A stretch of 64,000 nucleotides of DNA from the NCBI RefSeq assembly GCF_025148785.1, contig NZ_CP102271.1:2225972-2289971 (forward strand), in the 5' to 3' direction. Under the pieces are notes generated by a model. That model ran no database searches. It was given only the letters and a program-made list of their open reading frames with translations, and was not told where the DNA came from. The stretch is from Catenibacterium mitsuokai (lineage in GTDB: Bacteria > Bacillota_I > Bacilli_A > Erysipelotrichales > Coprobacillaceae). Shown here piece after piece: positions 1 through 8,776 of this stretch. The translations under genes and the position numbers were made by a program. Each line of letters starts with the position of its first letter. Within the stretch, counting starts at the first letter, position 1.

Positions 1-406
1 CAATAGAAGAAATACCTGTGTTGATATAGTTTCTTGGATATACACGAGAAACTGGGTTAAGAGGCTGACCGTTGATATCAGCACTCTTTTCAGCATAAAT
101 ATCTCCTAGACCATCAATTGGTCTACCTGCACCAGAGAAGACACGACCAAGCATTTCCATTGATAATGGTAATTCCATTGGATGACCTAATAGTCTTGTC
201 TTAGTATTCGCAAGTGATAAAGCGTTTGTTCCTTCAAATACCTGAACAACAACTCTTTCACCTTCAATTTCTACAATACGACCAGAACGTGTTGAACCAT
301 CTTTTAACTGTAGTTCAACCATTTCATCATAAGATGCATCTTTAACGTGATCTAATACGACGAGTGGTCCATTAATTTCACTTAAACCTACATATTGAAG
401 TGCCAT
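1..406 (-). CDS. ntpB: V-type ATP synthase subunit B (N-terminal part, runs off the window)
   Basis: Subunit B is the non-catalytic nucleotide-site subunit of the V1 head and alternates with subunit A in the A3B3 hexamer. The visible 135 codons begin MALQYVGLSEINGPLVVLD and include the beta-barrel domain typical of the family and the stretch GRVFSGAGRPIDGLG. The ATG at 404-406 has a strong GGAGG ribosome site just upstream. The gene follows subunit A by only 11 bases and is the last V-ATPase gene visible, so subunit D should lie beyond the left edge. The 3' two thirds are missing from the window. The assignment is secure from the motifs and the operon context. Confidence 0.95.
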   Translation of the reverse strand, partial: MALQYVGLSEINGPLVVLDHVKDASYDEMVELQLKDGSTRSGRIVEIEGERVVVQVFEGTNALSLANTKTRLLGHPMELPLSMEMLGRVFSGAGRPIDGLGDIYAEKSADINGQPLNPVSRVYPRNYINTGISSI

Positions 407-417
407 GTTACCCCTCC

Positions 418-2169
418 TTAGTCAATAGATGCACAAATTGCATCAATCTTCTTATAATAGTAATCAAATTTACTTAAATCATTATTAGGTACATCATATT
501 TCATCTTAACAACTTCATCGAAGATACCTGTTTCAATGATTGTACGAATAGGTTTACCCTGAGCAACAACCTGCTGACAACGGTTATTTAAGTAAAGGAT
601 TACTTCCATCATCTTAAGCTGTTTTTCAAGTGGTACATAAGTATCATCTTTATGGAAAGCGTTCTGCTGTAAGTAACCTACACGAACTACTCTGGCTACT
701 TCAATAACAAGCTTCTGATCATCTGGTAAAACGTCAGAACCCATTAACTGGACGATTTCCATTAATTTAGTTTCTTCTGCAAGAATAGAAGCCAATTCCT
801 GTCTATCTCTCATGAATTTAGGATCAACATTCTTTGAATACCATCTTTCAAGATCTGGAATATATTCTGAATAAGATAAATTCCAGTTGATAGCGAAATA
901 GTGTCTTGCATAAGCTAATGCTTTATCAAGTGCCCAGAATGTACGTACGAAACGTTTAGTATTCTGAGTAACTGGTTCTGAGAAGTCAGAACCCTGTGGA
1001 GATACGGCACCGATGATTGTAACTGAACCATTTGTGTCATTTAAGTTCTCCATATAACCAGCTCTTTCATAGAACTGAGATAATCTAGAAGGTAAGTAAG
1101 CTGGGAAACCTTCTTCTGCTGGCATTTCTTCAAGACGACCAGAGATTTCTCTTAAGGCTTCAGCCCAACGAGATGTTGAGTCAGCCATGATAGCAACATG
1201 GTAACCCATGTCACGATAATATTCAGCAAGTGTTACACCTGTATAAATAGATGCTTCACGGGCAGCAACTGGCATGTTAGATGTATTCGCAATGAGGACA
1301 GTTCTGTCTACTAATGGCTTACCACTCTTAGGGTCAACGAGTTCACGGAATTCTTCAAGAACCTGAGTCATTTCGTTACCACGTTCACCACAACCTACAT
1401 AGACGATAATGTCGGCATCACACCATTTAGCAAGCTGATGCTGAGTCATTGTCTTACCAGTACCGAATCCTCCTGGGATTGCAGCTGTTCCACCTTTTGC
1501 GATAGGGAACAATGTATCGATAACACGCTGACCAGTAACTAGTGGCATACTGATAGGTAAACGTTTGTGGACTGGACGAGGTGTCTTGATTGGCCATCTT
1601 TGAGTTAATGTGCATTCATGAGCGACACCTTCATCATCAGTGAAGACCATAACTACATCATTGATTGTATACTGACCATTTTCTTTTACTTCAGTAACTG
1701 TACCTGACATACCTGGCATAACCATACATCTATGTTCGATCATGTCTGTTTCAGGAATCTTGGCATATACAGTACCACCTTCAACATGGTCACCTACTTT
1801 AACAGTAAGAGTAACATCCCATAATTTCTTTGTATCTAGTGGTTCTACAGCACTACCTGTAGGAATGAAAGCACCACTTTCTTTTGCGATTTCTTCTAGT
1901 GGTCTTTCGATACCATCATAAATATTTCTTAAGATACCAGGACCAAGTGTTACAGAAATAGGCTGACCTGTTGGGAATACTGGTTCACCTGGTTTAAGAC
2001 CTGTAGTTGTTTCATAAACCTGGATAGTAGTAAATTCTTTAGTAATAGAGATAACTTCACCCATTAATTTACTGTTACCTACATACACCATTTCAAGCAT
2101 TGAAAAGGCATCTGTATCTTTTACTTTAACAACCGGGCCGTTGATTGAATAAATTAAATTTTCTTTCAA
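418..2169 (-). CDS. ntpA: V-type ATP synthase catalytic subunit A
   Basis: This is the catalytic ATPase subunit of the V1 sector. The 583 residues match the usual family length. The P-loop is GGFGTGKT at about residues 233-240 (Lys239), inside IPGGFGTGKTMTQHQ; many family members have GPFGSGKT, so the two changed positions are a variant but keep the Lys and Thr. The ADSTSRWAEALREISGRLEE block and the GCGERGNEM element of the family are present. The non-homologous bulge region typical of A subunits follows the N-terminal barrel. It sits between subunits E and B in one tight minus-strand operon. Confidence 0.97.
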   Translation of the reverse strand: MKENLIYSINGPVVKVKDTDAFSMLEMVYVGNSKLMGEVISITKEFTTIQVYETTTGLKPGEPVFPTGQPISVTLGPGILRNIYDGIERPLEEIAKESGAFIPTGSAVEPLDTKKLWDVTLTVKVGDHVEGGTVYAKIPETDMIEHRCMVMPGMSGTVTEVKENGQYTINDVVMVFTDDEGVAHECTLTQRWPIKTPRPVHKRLPISMPLVTGQRVIDTLFPIAKGGTAAIPGGFGTGKTMTQHQLAKWCDADIIVYVGCGERGNEMTQVLEEFRELVDPKSGKPLVDRTVLIANTSNMPVAAREASIYTGVTLAEYYRDMGYHVAIMADSTSRWAEALREISGRLEEMPAEEGFPAYLPSRLSQFYERAGYMENLNDTNGSVTIIGAVSPQGSDFSEPVTQNTKRFVRTFWALDKALAYARHYFAINWNLSYSEYIPDLERWYSKNVDPKFMRDRQELASILAEETKLMEIVQLMGSDVLPDDQKLVIEVARVVRVGYLQQNAFHKDDTYVPLEKQLKMMEVILYLNNRCQQVVAQGKPIRTIIETGIFDEVVKMKYDVPNNDLSKFDYYYKKIDAICASID

Positions 2170-2188
2170 CTTGTTTATCCCCCTTCTT

Positions 2189-2779
2189 TTATTTATTAAT
2201 GATTAAACCAGAATGCTGGTTAAACCATTCTTTCTGATTCTTTAATGCGAATTCTAATGTTTCATCATGAACAATAGAGCTTTCAGTGTTTTCAACAATT
2301 AAACCACCAATAGTGATATCTCCAGCTTTCACTTCAGCATCACCATAAGCAGCTTTTAAATCATCAGCAAGACCTAAGTCTTCTTCTTTTACATAAATAA
2401 CTGAATGAGGCATATAATCACCTGCAAGTTTCTTAGCCTTGTTGACCATGAATTCTTTGTATTCAGGTGTTTTTGTAAATGCAACTAACTCTTCTCTTGC
2501 ATTCTTGAAGATTGTTGTTACATACTCATCACGTTTATTAATAAGCTTTTTCTGTCTCTCAACATGGGATTCAGAAATTTCTGCAGCTGATTCTGACTGC
2601 ATTTCATCTAATTCCTGTTTTAGTCTTAAATCTGCATCTTTCTTAGCTTCAGCACGCATAGAAGAATAAGCTTCTTCTTCCATCTTCTTTACTTCAGCCA
2701 TGATTGCATCGACTTCTCTTTGAGACTGTTTTTCAATCTCATTCTTCATTGAGAGAAATACTTCTTGATTTTCTTCCAT
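2189..2779 (-). CDS. ntpE: V-type ATP synthase subunit E (peripheral stalk)
   Basis: Subunit E pairs with the small G/H coiled-coil subunit to form the peripheral stalks that hold V1 against rotation. The 196-aa product has a long charged helix over residues 5-100, rich in Glu, Lys and Ala, and a compact C-terminal domain with a GGLIVEN element, as in the family. It lies between subunits F and A with 11-19 base spacers. The ATG at 2779 follows a GGAGAG ribosome site. Identification rests on length, coiled-coil character and operon position, since this subunit is poorly conserved in sequence. Confidence 0.9.
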   Translation of the reverse strand: MEENQEVFLSMKNEIEKQSQREVDAIMAEVKKMEEEAYSSMRAEAKKDADLRLKQELDEMQSESAAEISESHVERQKKLINKRDEYVTTIFKNAREELVAFTKTPEYKEFMVNKAKKLAGDYMPHSVIYVKEEDLGLADDLKAAYGDAEVKAGDITIGGLIVENTESSIVHDETLEFALKNQKEWFNQHSGLIINK

Positions 2780-2790
2780 TGTATACTCTC

Positions 2791-3099
2791 CTATAACTTA
2801 ACGCCTATTGCTTCAGAGACATAACCATCGATGGCTTCACCAATCTTAGAATGACCATGACGGTCAGGAATCTCTGTAATAAGAGGCTTTGGCTGTTTTA
2901 ATTTAATTTCTGAGATAATATCAGGACAAAGTTCAATTAACTTAGTAGTCACTAAGATAATTGCGATTTCAGGATCTCTCATCTTATTTTCAAGTAAGGT
3001 TAAGAAATCATGACGGGTATGAACAACCTTGCCTTCAATACCCACGAGTCTTAGACCAGTGAGGGTATCGATATTATCACTGATCAGAAAGAACTTCAT
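2791..3099 (-). CDS. ntpF: V-type ATP synthase subunit F
   Basis: A 102-aa protein with the Rossmann-like start MKFFLISDNIDTLTGLRLVG and the central IAIILVTTKLIEL segment typical of the central-stalk subunit F, which binds the D subunit of the rotor and modulates ATPase activity. Its position between K and E is the standard one for bacterial V-type operons. It starts with ATG at 3099 behind an AGGAGAT ribosome site. There is nothing unusual about it. Confidence 0.92.
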   Translation of the reverse strand: MKFFLISDNIDTLTGLRLVGIEGKVVHTRHDFLTLLENKMRDPEIAIILVTTKLIELCPDIISEIKLKQPKPLITEIPDRHGHSKIGEAIDGYVSEAIGVKL

Positions 3100-3108
3100 A
3101 GTAATCTC

Positions 3109-3543
3109 CTATAGTGTGTTGATAATTAAGATTGAGATTAATAGACCATAGATGGCAACACCTTCACCTAAGGCAACGAAGATCAATGATTTACCGAAGT
3201 TTTCAGCATTTTCAGAGAATGCACCAATTGCAGCAGGAGCAGCAGCAGCTACGGCAATACCAGCACCAAGAGCAGATAAACCAGTTGCAAGAGCAGCACC
3301 GATGAAACCAAGACCCTGAGCGATAGAACCAGTCATCTTGTCAGCACCAGCAGCTAATACTGGGCTATTTGCATATGTAAGGAATAATACAAGTGCTACA
3401 GCACCAAAGAAACCACAGATATGAGTACCAAGACGCATTTTAGCGCTCTTAGCAGTAACTTTACCTTTGAATACATTTACTAGTGGTAAAGATAATAATA
3501 CAACAATTAATGCAGGGATAATGAATGTTAAGATAGTAGTCAT
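3109..3543 (-). CDS. ntpK: V-type ATP synthase subunit K (membrane rotor ring)
   Basis: This is the rotor proteolipid that carries the ion through the Vo membrane sector. The 144 residues form four helices: about 5-25, 45-62, 78-108 (very rich in Ala and Gly) and 116-142. The last helix carries the ion-binding glutamate in FVALGEGVAIYG (Glu127). The first hairpin has no equivalent carboxylate, as in other fused bacterial K subunits, so each subunit should carry one ion. Whether the coupling ion is H+ or Na+ cannot be settled by eye; mapping the Gln/Thr ligands known from Enterococcus hirae NtpK by alignment would decide. It sits between I and F. Confidence 0.93.
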   Translation of the reverse strand: MTTILTFIIPALIVVLLSLPLVNVFKGKVTAKSAKMRLGTHICGFFGAVALVLFLTYANSPVLAAGADKMTGSIAQGLGFIGAALATGLSALGAGIAVAAAAPAAIGAFSENAENFGKSLIFVALGEGVAIYGLLISILIINTL

Positions 3544-3557
3544 TTTTTCTTCCTCCG

Positions 3558-5456
3558 TTATTCTAGACTTTCTTTCATAGATACAAATGGTTTACCATTA
3601 CCTTCATAGTAACGACTGAATAATTCATAGAATTCAAGACGTAATACCTGGATACCGACAATTAATCCTTCTAGACACATTACAAATGCGTTACCAATAA
3701 TAAGAACGATAATATAACCGAATCCACCAACCATTTCAGCTAATGTGTAAACAACAAGCATCATACCAGCGTGTGATAAGACGAAACCGCCGACACGTAG
3801 GAATGACATAGTGTTGGCAACAAATGTCAACAATACTTCGATCATTTCGAAGAATGATTCAGTAAAGAAGTTACCAAATCCATGTGGGAACATCTTCTTA
3901 CCTTCAATTTTGTAAGTAAGAGGTTCTTTTAAGAAGATCATTACAAGTGGGGCAATGATAAGAATTGCCATATAAATACCCATAGGGATATTTAAGCCAA
4001 GGTTTAATAACATATTCATTGCGAGTACTAATACTGCAACATAGAATACTAAACCAGCGACACCATTTTGAGAGAATAGTAATTCTCCCCAATGTTTCTT
4101 CTTCAAATTTAAATAGATATTGAATAGGATTGAGATGATGATTAAACATACACCTACACCAATTGCAACACCTAATAGCGTCATAGTATTTTCAGATGCC
4201 ATTGGTGCAAAGAATGGAACGAGAATCTCTTCTGATCCAAATACTGAACCAAAGATTACACCAAATATTGCAGATGAAATACCAATACGCATACCTACTT
4301 CACCAAGCTTCATGCCTTTTAATTTATAAGCAAGGAAACCAATGATTGAAAGCAGGATACCTTGACCAACATCGGCGAACATCATACCGAATAAGAATGT
4401 ATATGTTACCGCAACGAAATTTGTTGGGTCAAAGTCTGTATAAGATGGAACACCATACATCTCAACGAACATCTTGAATGGTCTTGAGAACCAGTTGTTC
4501 TTGAGTTTTGTAGGTGGATAAAGTCTTGAATCTCCCATTGCTGGTTTGATTTCAACATGCACCTTGTCCATCTGTTCGAGTTCTTCTTTTAAAGAGTGTG
4601 CATAATGTTTATCACAGAAACCATAGATAGCAGCATTGTTTCCAAATACCACGACATATCTCTGTGCTTCACTTGTCTTATTAAGTTCCTGACATGAAGC
4701 ATAAATGATTGATAAATCTTTTTCTTTTTTACTGAATAAATCTTTTAATTTACCATCATATTTCTTGATAGAGGCTTCTGCAGTTGCATTCTCTTCTTCA
4801 ATGATTTCTAATGATTCACCTGGAGTTCCATGAAGGAATTCAGGGATATGAATACGTTCAAAGAATAGTGAAGAGAATATGTTATCTATTTCAGGTGCAT
4901 TAGAAGGAGATGTTATATAGAAACAATAACATGTCTTTGCATCCTGATAGATTGATTTAAATAAGAATTCCTGTGAATCATAATAAGATAACTTATCAAG
5001 ATTCATTGTAGGTAACTTACCAAATCTAACCTGAATATATTCGCTTGAGAAAAGGTCATCGAAGTCCATATCGAGATCTTTCATATATTTCAAGTACTTC
5101 TTGGCCTGATTGTTTTCATCAATCATTACCTGTAATTCATTTTTAACACGTGAGATTTTGTTTGCTTCATCAAGACATTCGCAGAAGTAATCATCTGCTT
5201 CTACAATATTGATGATTTGAGGCTTTTCTGATGTATTGATATTAATACCATACTTCTCTGCCGCTTCATCCATACGTCCTAATAAATCAGCATAAGGGTT
5301 ATCCTTATTCATGACCTTAAGACCTCTTACTGAGTCCACAAACTTTGATGCTGGCTCTGGATGAAATTCTTCTGAATCAACAAGCTTAGATAATACTTCA
5401 TCACTCATTGTTTCAGGGAATTCTATCTCAACGAGCTGCAATTTTGAGATAGCCAT
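3558..5456 (-). CDS. ntpI: V-type ATP synthase subunit I, full length
   Basis: Subunit I is the membrane stator that forms the ion half-channels and anchors the peripheral stalks. At 632 aa it has the normal two-part layout: an N-terminal cytoplasmic arm to about residue 330 and a C-terminal bundle of about seven or eight membrane helices. A family signature lies near FLRVGGFVLSHAGMMLVVY (about residues 553-571), where the conserved Arg of the ion path is found. It ends with the usual short cytoplasmic tail (RLEFYELFSRYYEG). It is preceded by a second, shorter I-like gene. Confidence 0.95.
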   Translation of the reverse strand: MAISKLQLVEIEFPETMSDEVLSKLVDSEEFHPEPASKFVDSVRGLKVMNKDNPYADLLGRMDEAAEKYGININTSEKPQIINIVEADDYFCECLDEANKISRVKNELQVMIDENNQAKKYLKYMKDLDMDFDDLFSSEYIQVRFGKLPTMNLDKLSYYDSQEFLFKSIYQDAKTCYCFYITSPSNAPEIDNIFSSLFFERIHIPEFLHGTPGESLEIIEEENATAEASIKKYDGKLKDLFSKKEKDLSIIYASCQELNKTSEAQRYVVVFGNNAAIYGFCDKHYAHSLKEELEQMDKVHVEIKPAMGDSRLYPPTKLKNNWFSRPFKMFVEMYGVPSYTDFDPTNFVAVTYTFLFGMMFADVGQGILLSIIGFLAYKLKGMKLGEVGMRIGISSAIFGVIFGSVFGSEEILVPFFAPMASENTMTLLGVAIGVGVCLIIISILFNIYLNLKKKHWGELLFSQNGVAGLVFYVAVLVLAMNMLLNLGLNIPMGIYMAILIIAPLVMIFLKEPLTYKIEGKKMFPHGFGNFFTESFFEMIEVLLTFVANTMSFLRVGGFVLSHAGMMLVVYTLAEMVGGFGYIIVLIIGNAFVMCLEGLIVGIQVLRLEFYELFSRYYEGNGKPFVSMKESLE

Positions 5457-5469
5457 AGTATCCTCCCTT

Positions 5470-6996
5470 CTATTGTTTCTTATCGAGCGCTTTCTTAATG
5501 AAGTTCAATACAATGCCTAATACAAGTACAACAACTAATGGTAAATAAGAGACATGCCAAGTTGTATCTACAGCAATTGCGACATAAGCAGCTACTGCAA
5601 GTCCCATGACGATGCCAACGACACCCTTGATAGAGAATACCTTATTAATCATTGATTGTTCGTTATAGATAGCTTTTACTTTACCAATGCAGAACTGTCC
5701 TACAATAAGTAAGAGAATCGCATTAATGAAGCGCTGATAACTAAATGCATCTGCAACAGGGATTACTGATGGATAAAGATGAATACTGTAGAAAGCATCA
5801 CCATAAATTAAACCACCAACAAAAGATGCAATACCAAGAACAGTAATCATCTTTCCTGATTCTTTCTTTCTCATAAGTAATCCAAGTAATACAAGCACAA
5901 CACCTAAACCAATATCACCAAGCATAAGTGCAAATACTAAGATGAATAGTACTGCAGTGGCTAAAGTAGTATCCACACGATCACTCTGTTTAACTTTAGA
6001 GATTGCTTCAAATGGTTTAGCCCATGGATAGTTATTAGTAAGTGTTGGTGCAATGATCTGCTGATCACCATAAATATCTGCAGGCAAGTCCTGATATTCT
6101 ACGTTGTACTTTTCAAAAGCCTTCTTAATATCTTTAGCGACTCTAACAGGTACAAATCCATAGATAGCATATTTAGACTGATAATCAACAACAAATACTT
6201 TGAATTCTTCAATTCTAGCAGCAAAAGTAAGATCAGCAAACATCTTTAATAATTCTTCTTCATGTGCATCTCTAATACCTTCTAAGCGGCTGTCTGCTTT
6301 ACGAATAGAAGCATTCATACTTTCAATTTCTTCTAATAATTCCTTCTTTGCATCTTCCATTCTACCATGAACGAAATCAGGAATTTCAATTTCTTCAAAG
6401 CCAACTGACTGGAAGATGTTATCTACCTTTAAGATAGCAGCCTTAGTTGTCATATAGAGACAATAAACACTTTTAGCATCTTCACCAAGATCTAAGAACA
6501 TGATTGACTGTCCTCTATAATAGTCAAGTTTGTCTTTGTTTCTTCTAGGAATACGGCCAAATCTTGCTTCCATATATTCGCATTCTTTAACCTCATCCAT
6601 ATTTAATTCTGTATTAGAAAGACCTTCTAGGATTTCATAAGCAGCCTGGTTCTGTCCACGTTCAGTTACAAATTCTTCTTTAATATCAAGATATTGCTTT
6701 GCTTCTTTTGTCACATCATCGAGCGCCTTACGATAATCTTCTTTTGCGAAATGAATAGATCCTTCTTTTACACTTGATGTATCAAGCTTTACATGTTCAG
6801 CAAGCTCTTTTAATTCATCAAGCATGTTCTTGTAATCCTCATCAGGTGTCATTGTAAATACATCTTTAACGTTATTTACAATCTTTGTAGCTGGCTGAGG
6901 ATAAAAATACTTTGTTTCTTTTAACTGACATAGAACCTCTTTTAAGTATTTCTTATCAAAGGTCATGTCCAGCAATTCCATTTCTTCTATTGCCAT
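5470..6996 (-). CDS. Second V-type ATPase subunit I-like protein, shortened membrane domain
   Basis: The 508-aa product aligns by eye with the neighbouring subunit I in its cytoplasmic arm: both begin MAI followed by an ELLDM/QLVEIEF segment, share the PxPASK/PQPATK motif near residue 35, and share the YDSQEFLF/YYRGQSIMFLDL block. The membrane part has only about four or five helices and lacks the C-terminal block of I with the conserved Arg region. It is probably a paralog that forms an extra or asymmetric stator arm, or half of a two-gene stator, rather than a complete ion channel. It lies between subunits C and I with 10-13 base spacers, so it is co-transcribed. Confidence 0.85.
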   Translation of the reverse strand: MAIEEMELLDMTFDKKYLKEVLCQLKETKYFYPQPATKIVNNVKDVFTMTPDEDYKNMLDELKELAEHVKLDTSSVKEGSIHFAKEDYRKALDDVTKEAKQYLDIKEEFVTERGQNQAAYEILEGLSNTELNMDEVKECEYMEARFGRIPRRNKDKLDYYRGQSIMFLDLGEDAKSVYCLYMTTKAAILKVDNIFQSVGFEEIEIPDFVHGRMEDAKKELLEEIESMNASIRKADSRLEGIRDAHEEELLKMFADLTFAARIEEFKVFVVDYQSKYAIYGFVPVRVAKDIKKAFEKYNVEYQDLPADIYGDQQIIAPTLTNNYPWAKPFEAISKVKQSDRVDTTLATAVLFILVFALMLGDIGLGVVLVLLGLLMRKKESGKMITVLGIASFVGGLIYGDAFYSIHLYPSVIPVADAFSYQRFINAILLLIVGQFCIGKVKAIYNEQSMINKVFSIKGVVGIVMGLAVAAYVAIAVDTTWHVSYLPLVVVLVLGIVLNFIKKALDKKQ

Positions 6997-7006
6997 GTTA
7001 TTCCCC

Positions 7007-8041
7007 CTAGTAGATAAGCAGTTGGGCTATTTTTTCAGCCTCTTCACCATATCTTAAACCTTCAATGATATGTTTTAGATTTTCAACTTCGTTTTCGAAT
7101 ACAATCAGATATGTCATGTAAACCATGGCAGCATCTGTAGTAAATCTCATATATCTCTTAGCAAGATTATATTTGATCTTATCTGTGTAGTATTCAATAT
7201 AAACAAATTCCTGATCATCCACATATAACTTGTAAGGTGATGAAGCAAGCTTCTTTAAGAACTCCTCTGCATCTTTTGTTTCAATCAATTCATTCATTAC
7301 TGATTGTGGAATACGTGAGTAATCCAAGATCAACTGTTTCTTGATTTGTTCAGGCTTAGAATTAAAGAATCGTTTAAATCTATAGATCTTCGTAATATTT
7401 TCTAACTCAATCTGAGTATAGATCATAGTAAGTAGATCCTTCTGTTTTTTACCTTTAAAAGTAGATTTCACTGTTTCAACGAATAACTTATAGTAAGCAC
7501 GTTTGAAATCAAGTTCCATCATGTTTGTATCGATCTTCTCATCATCTACAGGCATATATTTCTGTAATATATGGTAGTAACGTGTTTTCTCCATATATCT
7601 TAATAATGATGGATAATCCTCAATACTTAATAAGCCATAAAGATCAAACGTTGAATAACGAGGTAGGTATGAAGGTATATCTAATTCAGAATTCAATGTT
7701 TCATCACTATTGAATAAACGTACTTTACTCAATAGTACAGCTATTTCACGTCTAATAATACCTAGCTGATAAAACTTCTGGTCACCCTTAGGTGCATAAT
7801 GAATCAATCTTATAGCACGTAAGAATTCCTCTTCATCAAGAAGTGATTCCAACTGTCCTCTATGAATGTTTGTTTCTTTCAAACCTTCAAGAATAGGACC
7901 ATATGCTGTTTCACTCTTTAAGTAACTGACAACATCGTTGACAGTTCTTTTCTTTAGAAGTTCATCATAGCTTTCAGGAGTGAGATGTTTACCATACATA
8001 GATCTTGCTTTAGCAAGAACTGCATTAGATGAAAAACTCAT
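7007..8041 (-). CDS. ntpC: V-type ATP synthase subunit C (rotor-to-membrane adaptor)
   Basis: Subunit C is the funnel-shaped adaptor that links the rotor shaft (D/F) to the K ring; it corresponds to eukaryotic subunit d. The 344-aa product is almost entirely helical and starts with the family-like SNAVLAKARSMYGKHLTPESY, then the ELENITKIYRFKRFF motif around residue 215 and a C-terminal ENEVENLKHIIEGLRYG segment, all typical of the family. It sits second in the operon after the G/H coiled coil. The ATG at 8041 is preceded by AGAGGTGAG. Confidence 0.93.
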   Translation of the reverse strand: MSFSSNAVLAKARSMYGKHLTPESYDELLKKRTVNDVVSYLKSETAYGPILEGLKETNIHRGQLESLLDEEEFLRAIRLIHYAPKGDQKFYQLGIIRREIAVLLSKVRLFNSDETLNSELDIPSYLPRYSTFDLYGLLSIEDYPSLLRYMEKTRYYHILQKYMPVDDEKIDTNMMELDFKRAYYKLFVETVKSTFKGKKQKDLLTMIYTQIELENITKIYRFKRFFNSKPEQIKKQLILDYSRIPQSVMNELIETKDAEEFLKKLASSPYKLYVDDQEFVYIEYYTDKIKYNLAKRYMRFTTDAAMVYMTYLIVFENEVENLKHIIEGLRYGEEAEKIAQLLIY

Positions 8042-8051
8042 AATCTCACCT

Positions 8052-8363
8052 CTAAATCTCTTTACATCTGTCTACGATAGATGCAACCCACTCCTCCTTG
8101 TGGGCTTCATAAAGGCTGGTGATCTTCTCAACAGAAGAATTGTAATCCTCTTCATTCTTCTTCTTTGTTGCGTCAATTCTTTCCTGTAACTCTTTCTTCT
8201 TTGCATCAAGTGTAACCTGATACTCTTTGACGAAAGAATCGTAGATTTCCTTCTTCTTACTGTTCATATCTGCAGTTGTATCCTGTCTCTTCTTTTTGGC
8301 ATCTTTTACAGCCTGAGCACATCTGTGGTCTACAGCTATGATATCAAGAATCATTTTATCCAA
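8052..8363 (-). CDS. V-type ATP synthase subunit G/H (peripheral-stalk coiled coil)
   Basis: This 103-aa first gene of the V-ATPase operon is a nearly continuous charged coiled coil (Lys, Glu, Asp and Gln rich from residues 15 to 95). That is the expected form of the small stalk subunit which pairs with subunit E. Such proteins are named G or H in different bacteria. The promoter region lies upstream in 8364-8776. The family call rests on position, size and coiled-coil character, because the sequence itself is low-complexity. Confidence 0.8.
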   Translation of the reverse strand: MDKMILDIIAVDHRCAQAVKDAKKKRQDTTADMNSKKKEIYDSFVKEYQVTLDAKKKELQERIDATKKKNEEDYNSSVEKITSLYEAHKEEWVASIVDRCKEI

Positions 8364-8518
8364 TCCACATACCTCCTTCTCTTTGATTCTCTAGGATAAT
8401 ACTCCTAAAAATTTTAAAATTCAACCAAAAACACTTCATCGTGATAAAAAAGCGTTATCTATATCAAACAGACATATTCAGACATATCAAATGTATATGT
8501 ATCTTGGTTGATGAATCC

Positions 8519-8549
8519 ATTATACTCTTAATTTTGTAAAGCGTTAACA
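8519..8549 (-). promoter_or_regulatory. Probable V-ATPase promoter overlapped by a cre-like palindrome
   Basis: On the minus strand TATAAT (8519-8524) lies 17 bases downstream of TTAACG (8542-8547), a good sigma-A type promoter reading into the V-ATPase operon with a leader of about 150 bases. The imperfect palindrome TGTAAAGCGTTAACA (8535-8549) overlaps the -35 box. It resembles a CcpA catabolite-response element with one extra base, so carbon-source control is possible but unproven. The rest of the 413-base divergent region holds AT-rich sequence and a second cre-like site at 8700. Confidence 0.5.
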
Positions 8550-8699
8550 TAAATTTTTGTGAAATAACGAACATAATGAATTGTTTTTTTAGGAAATAGG
8601 CAATATGACCGAAAGTCATTTATTTCATACCTATTTTCTGCATTAGTTATACACCCATCATATAAATGCAACAATAAACAAATAACCCCCTTTGTTTAA

Positions 8700-8713
8700 T
8701 GTAAGCGTTTCAT
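8700..8713 (+). promoter_or_regulatory. cre-like site upstream of the HAD phosphatase gene
   Basis: TGTAAGCGTTTCAT matches 13 of 14 positions of the degenerate CcpA operator consensus TGWAARCGYTWNCW. It lies 64 bases before the HAD gene and about 170 bases upstream of the V-ATPase promoter, in the divergent region. Function is inferred only. Confidence 0.35.
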
Positions 8714-8776
8714 ATCACTTTACTATGGCTTTTTTCATCTATTTTTCTTATTCTTATATATATAGGAGAGAGAAAG

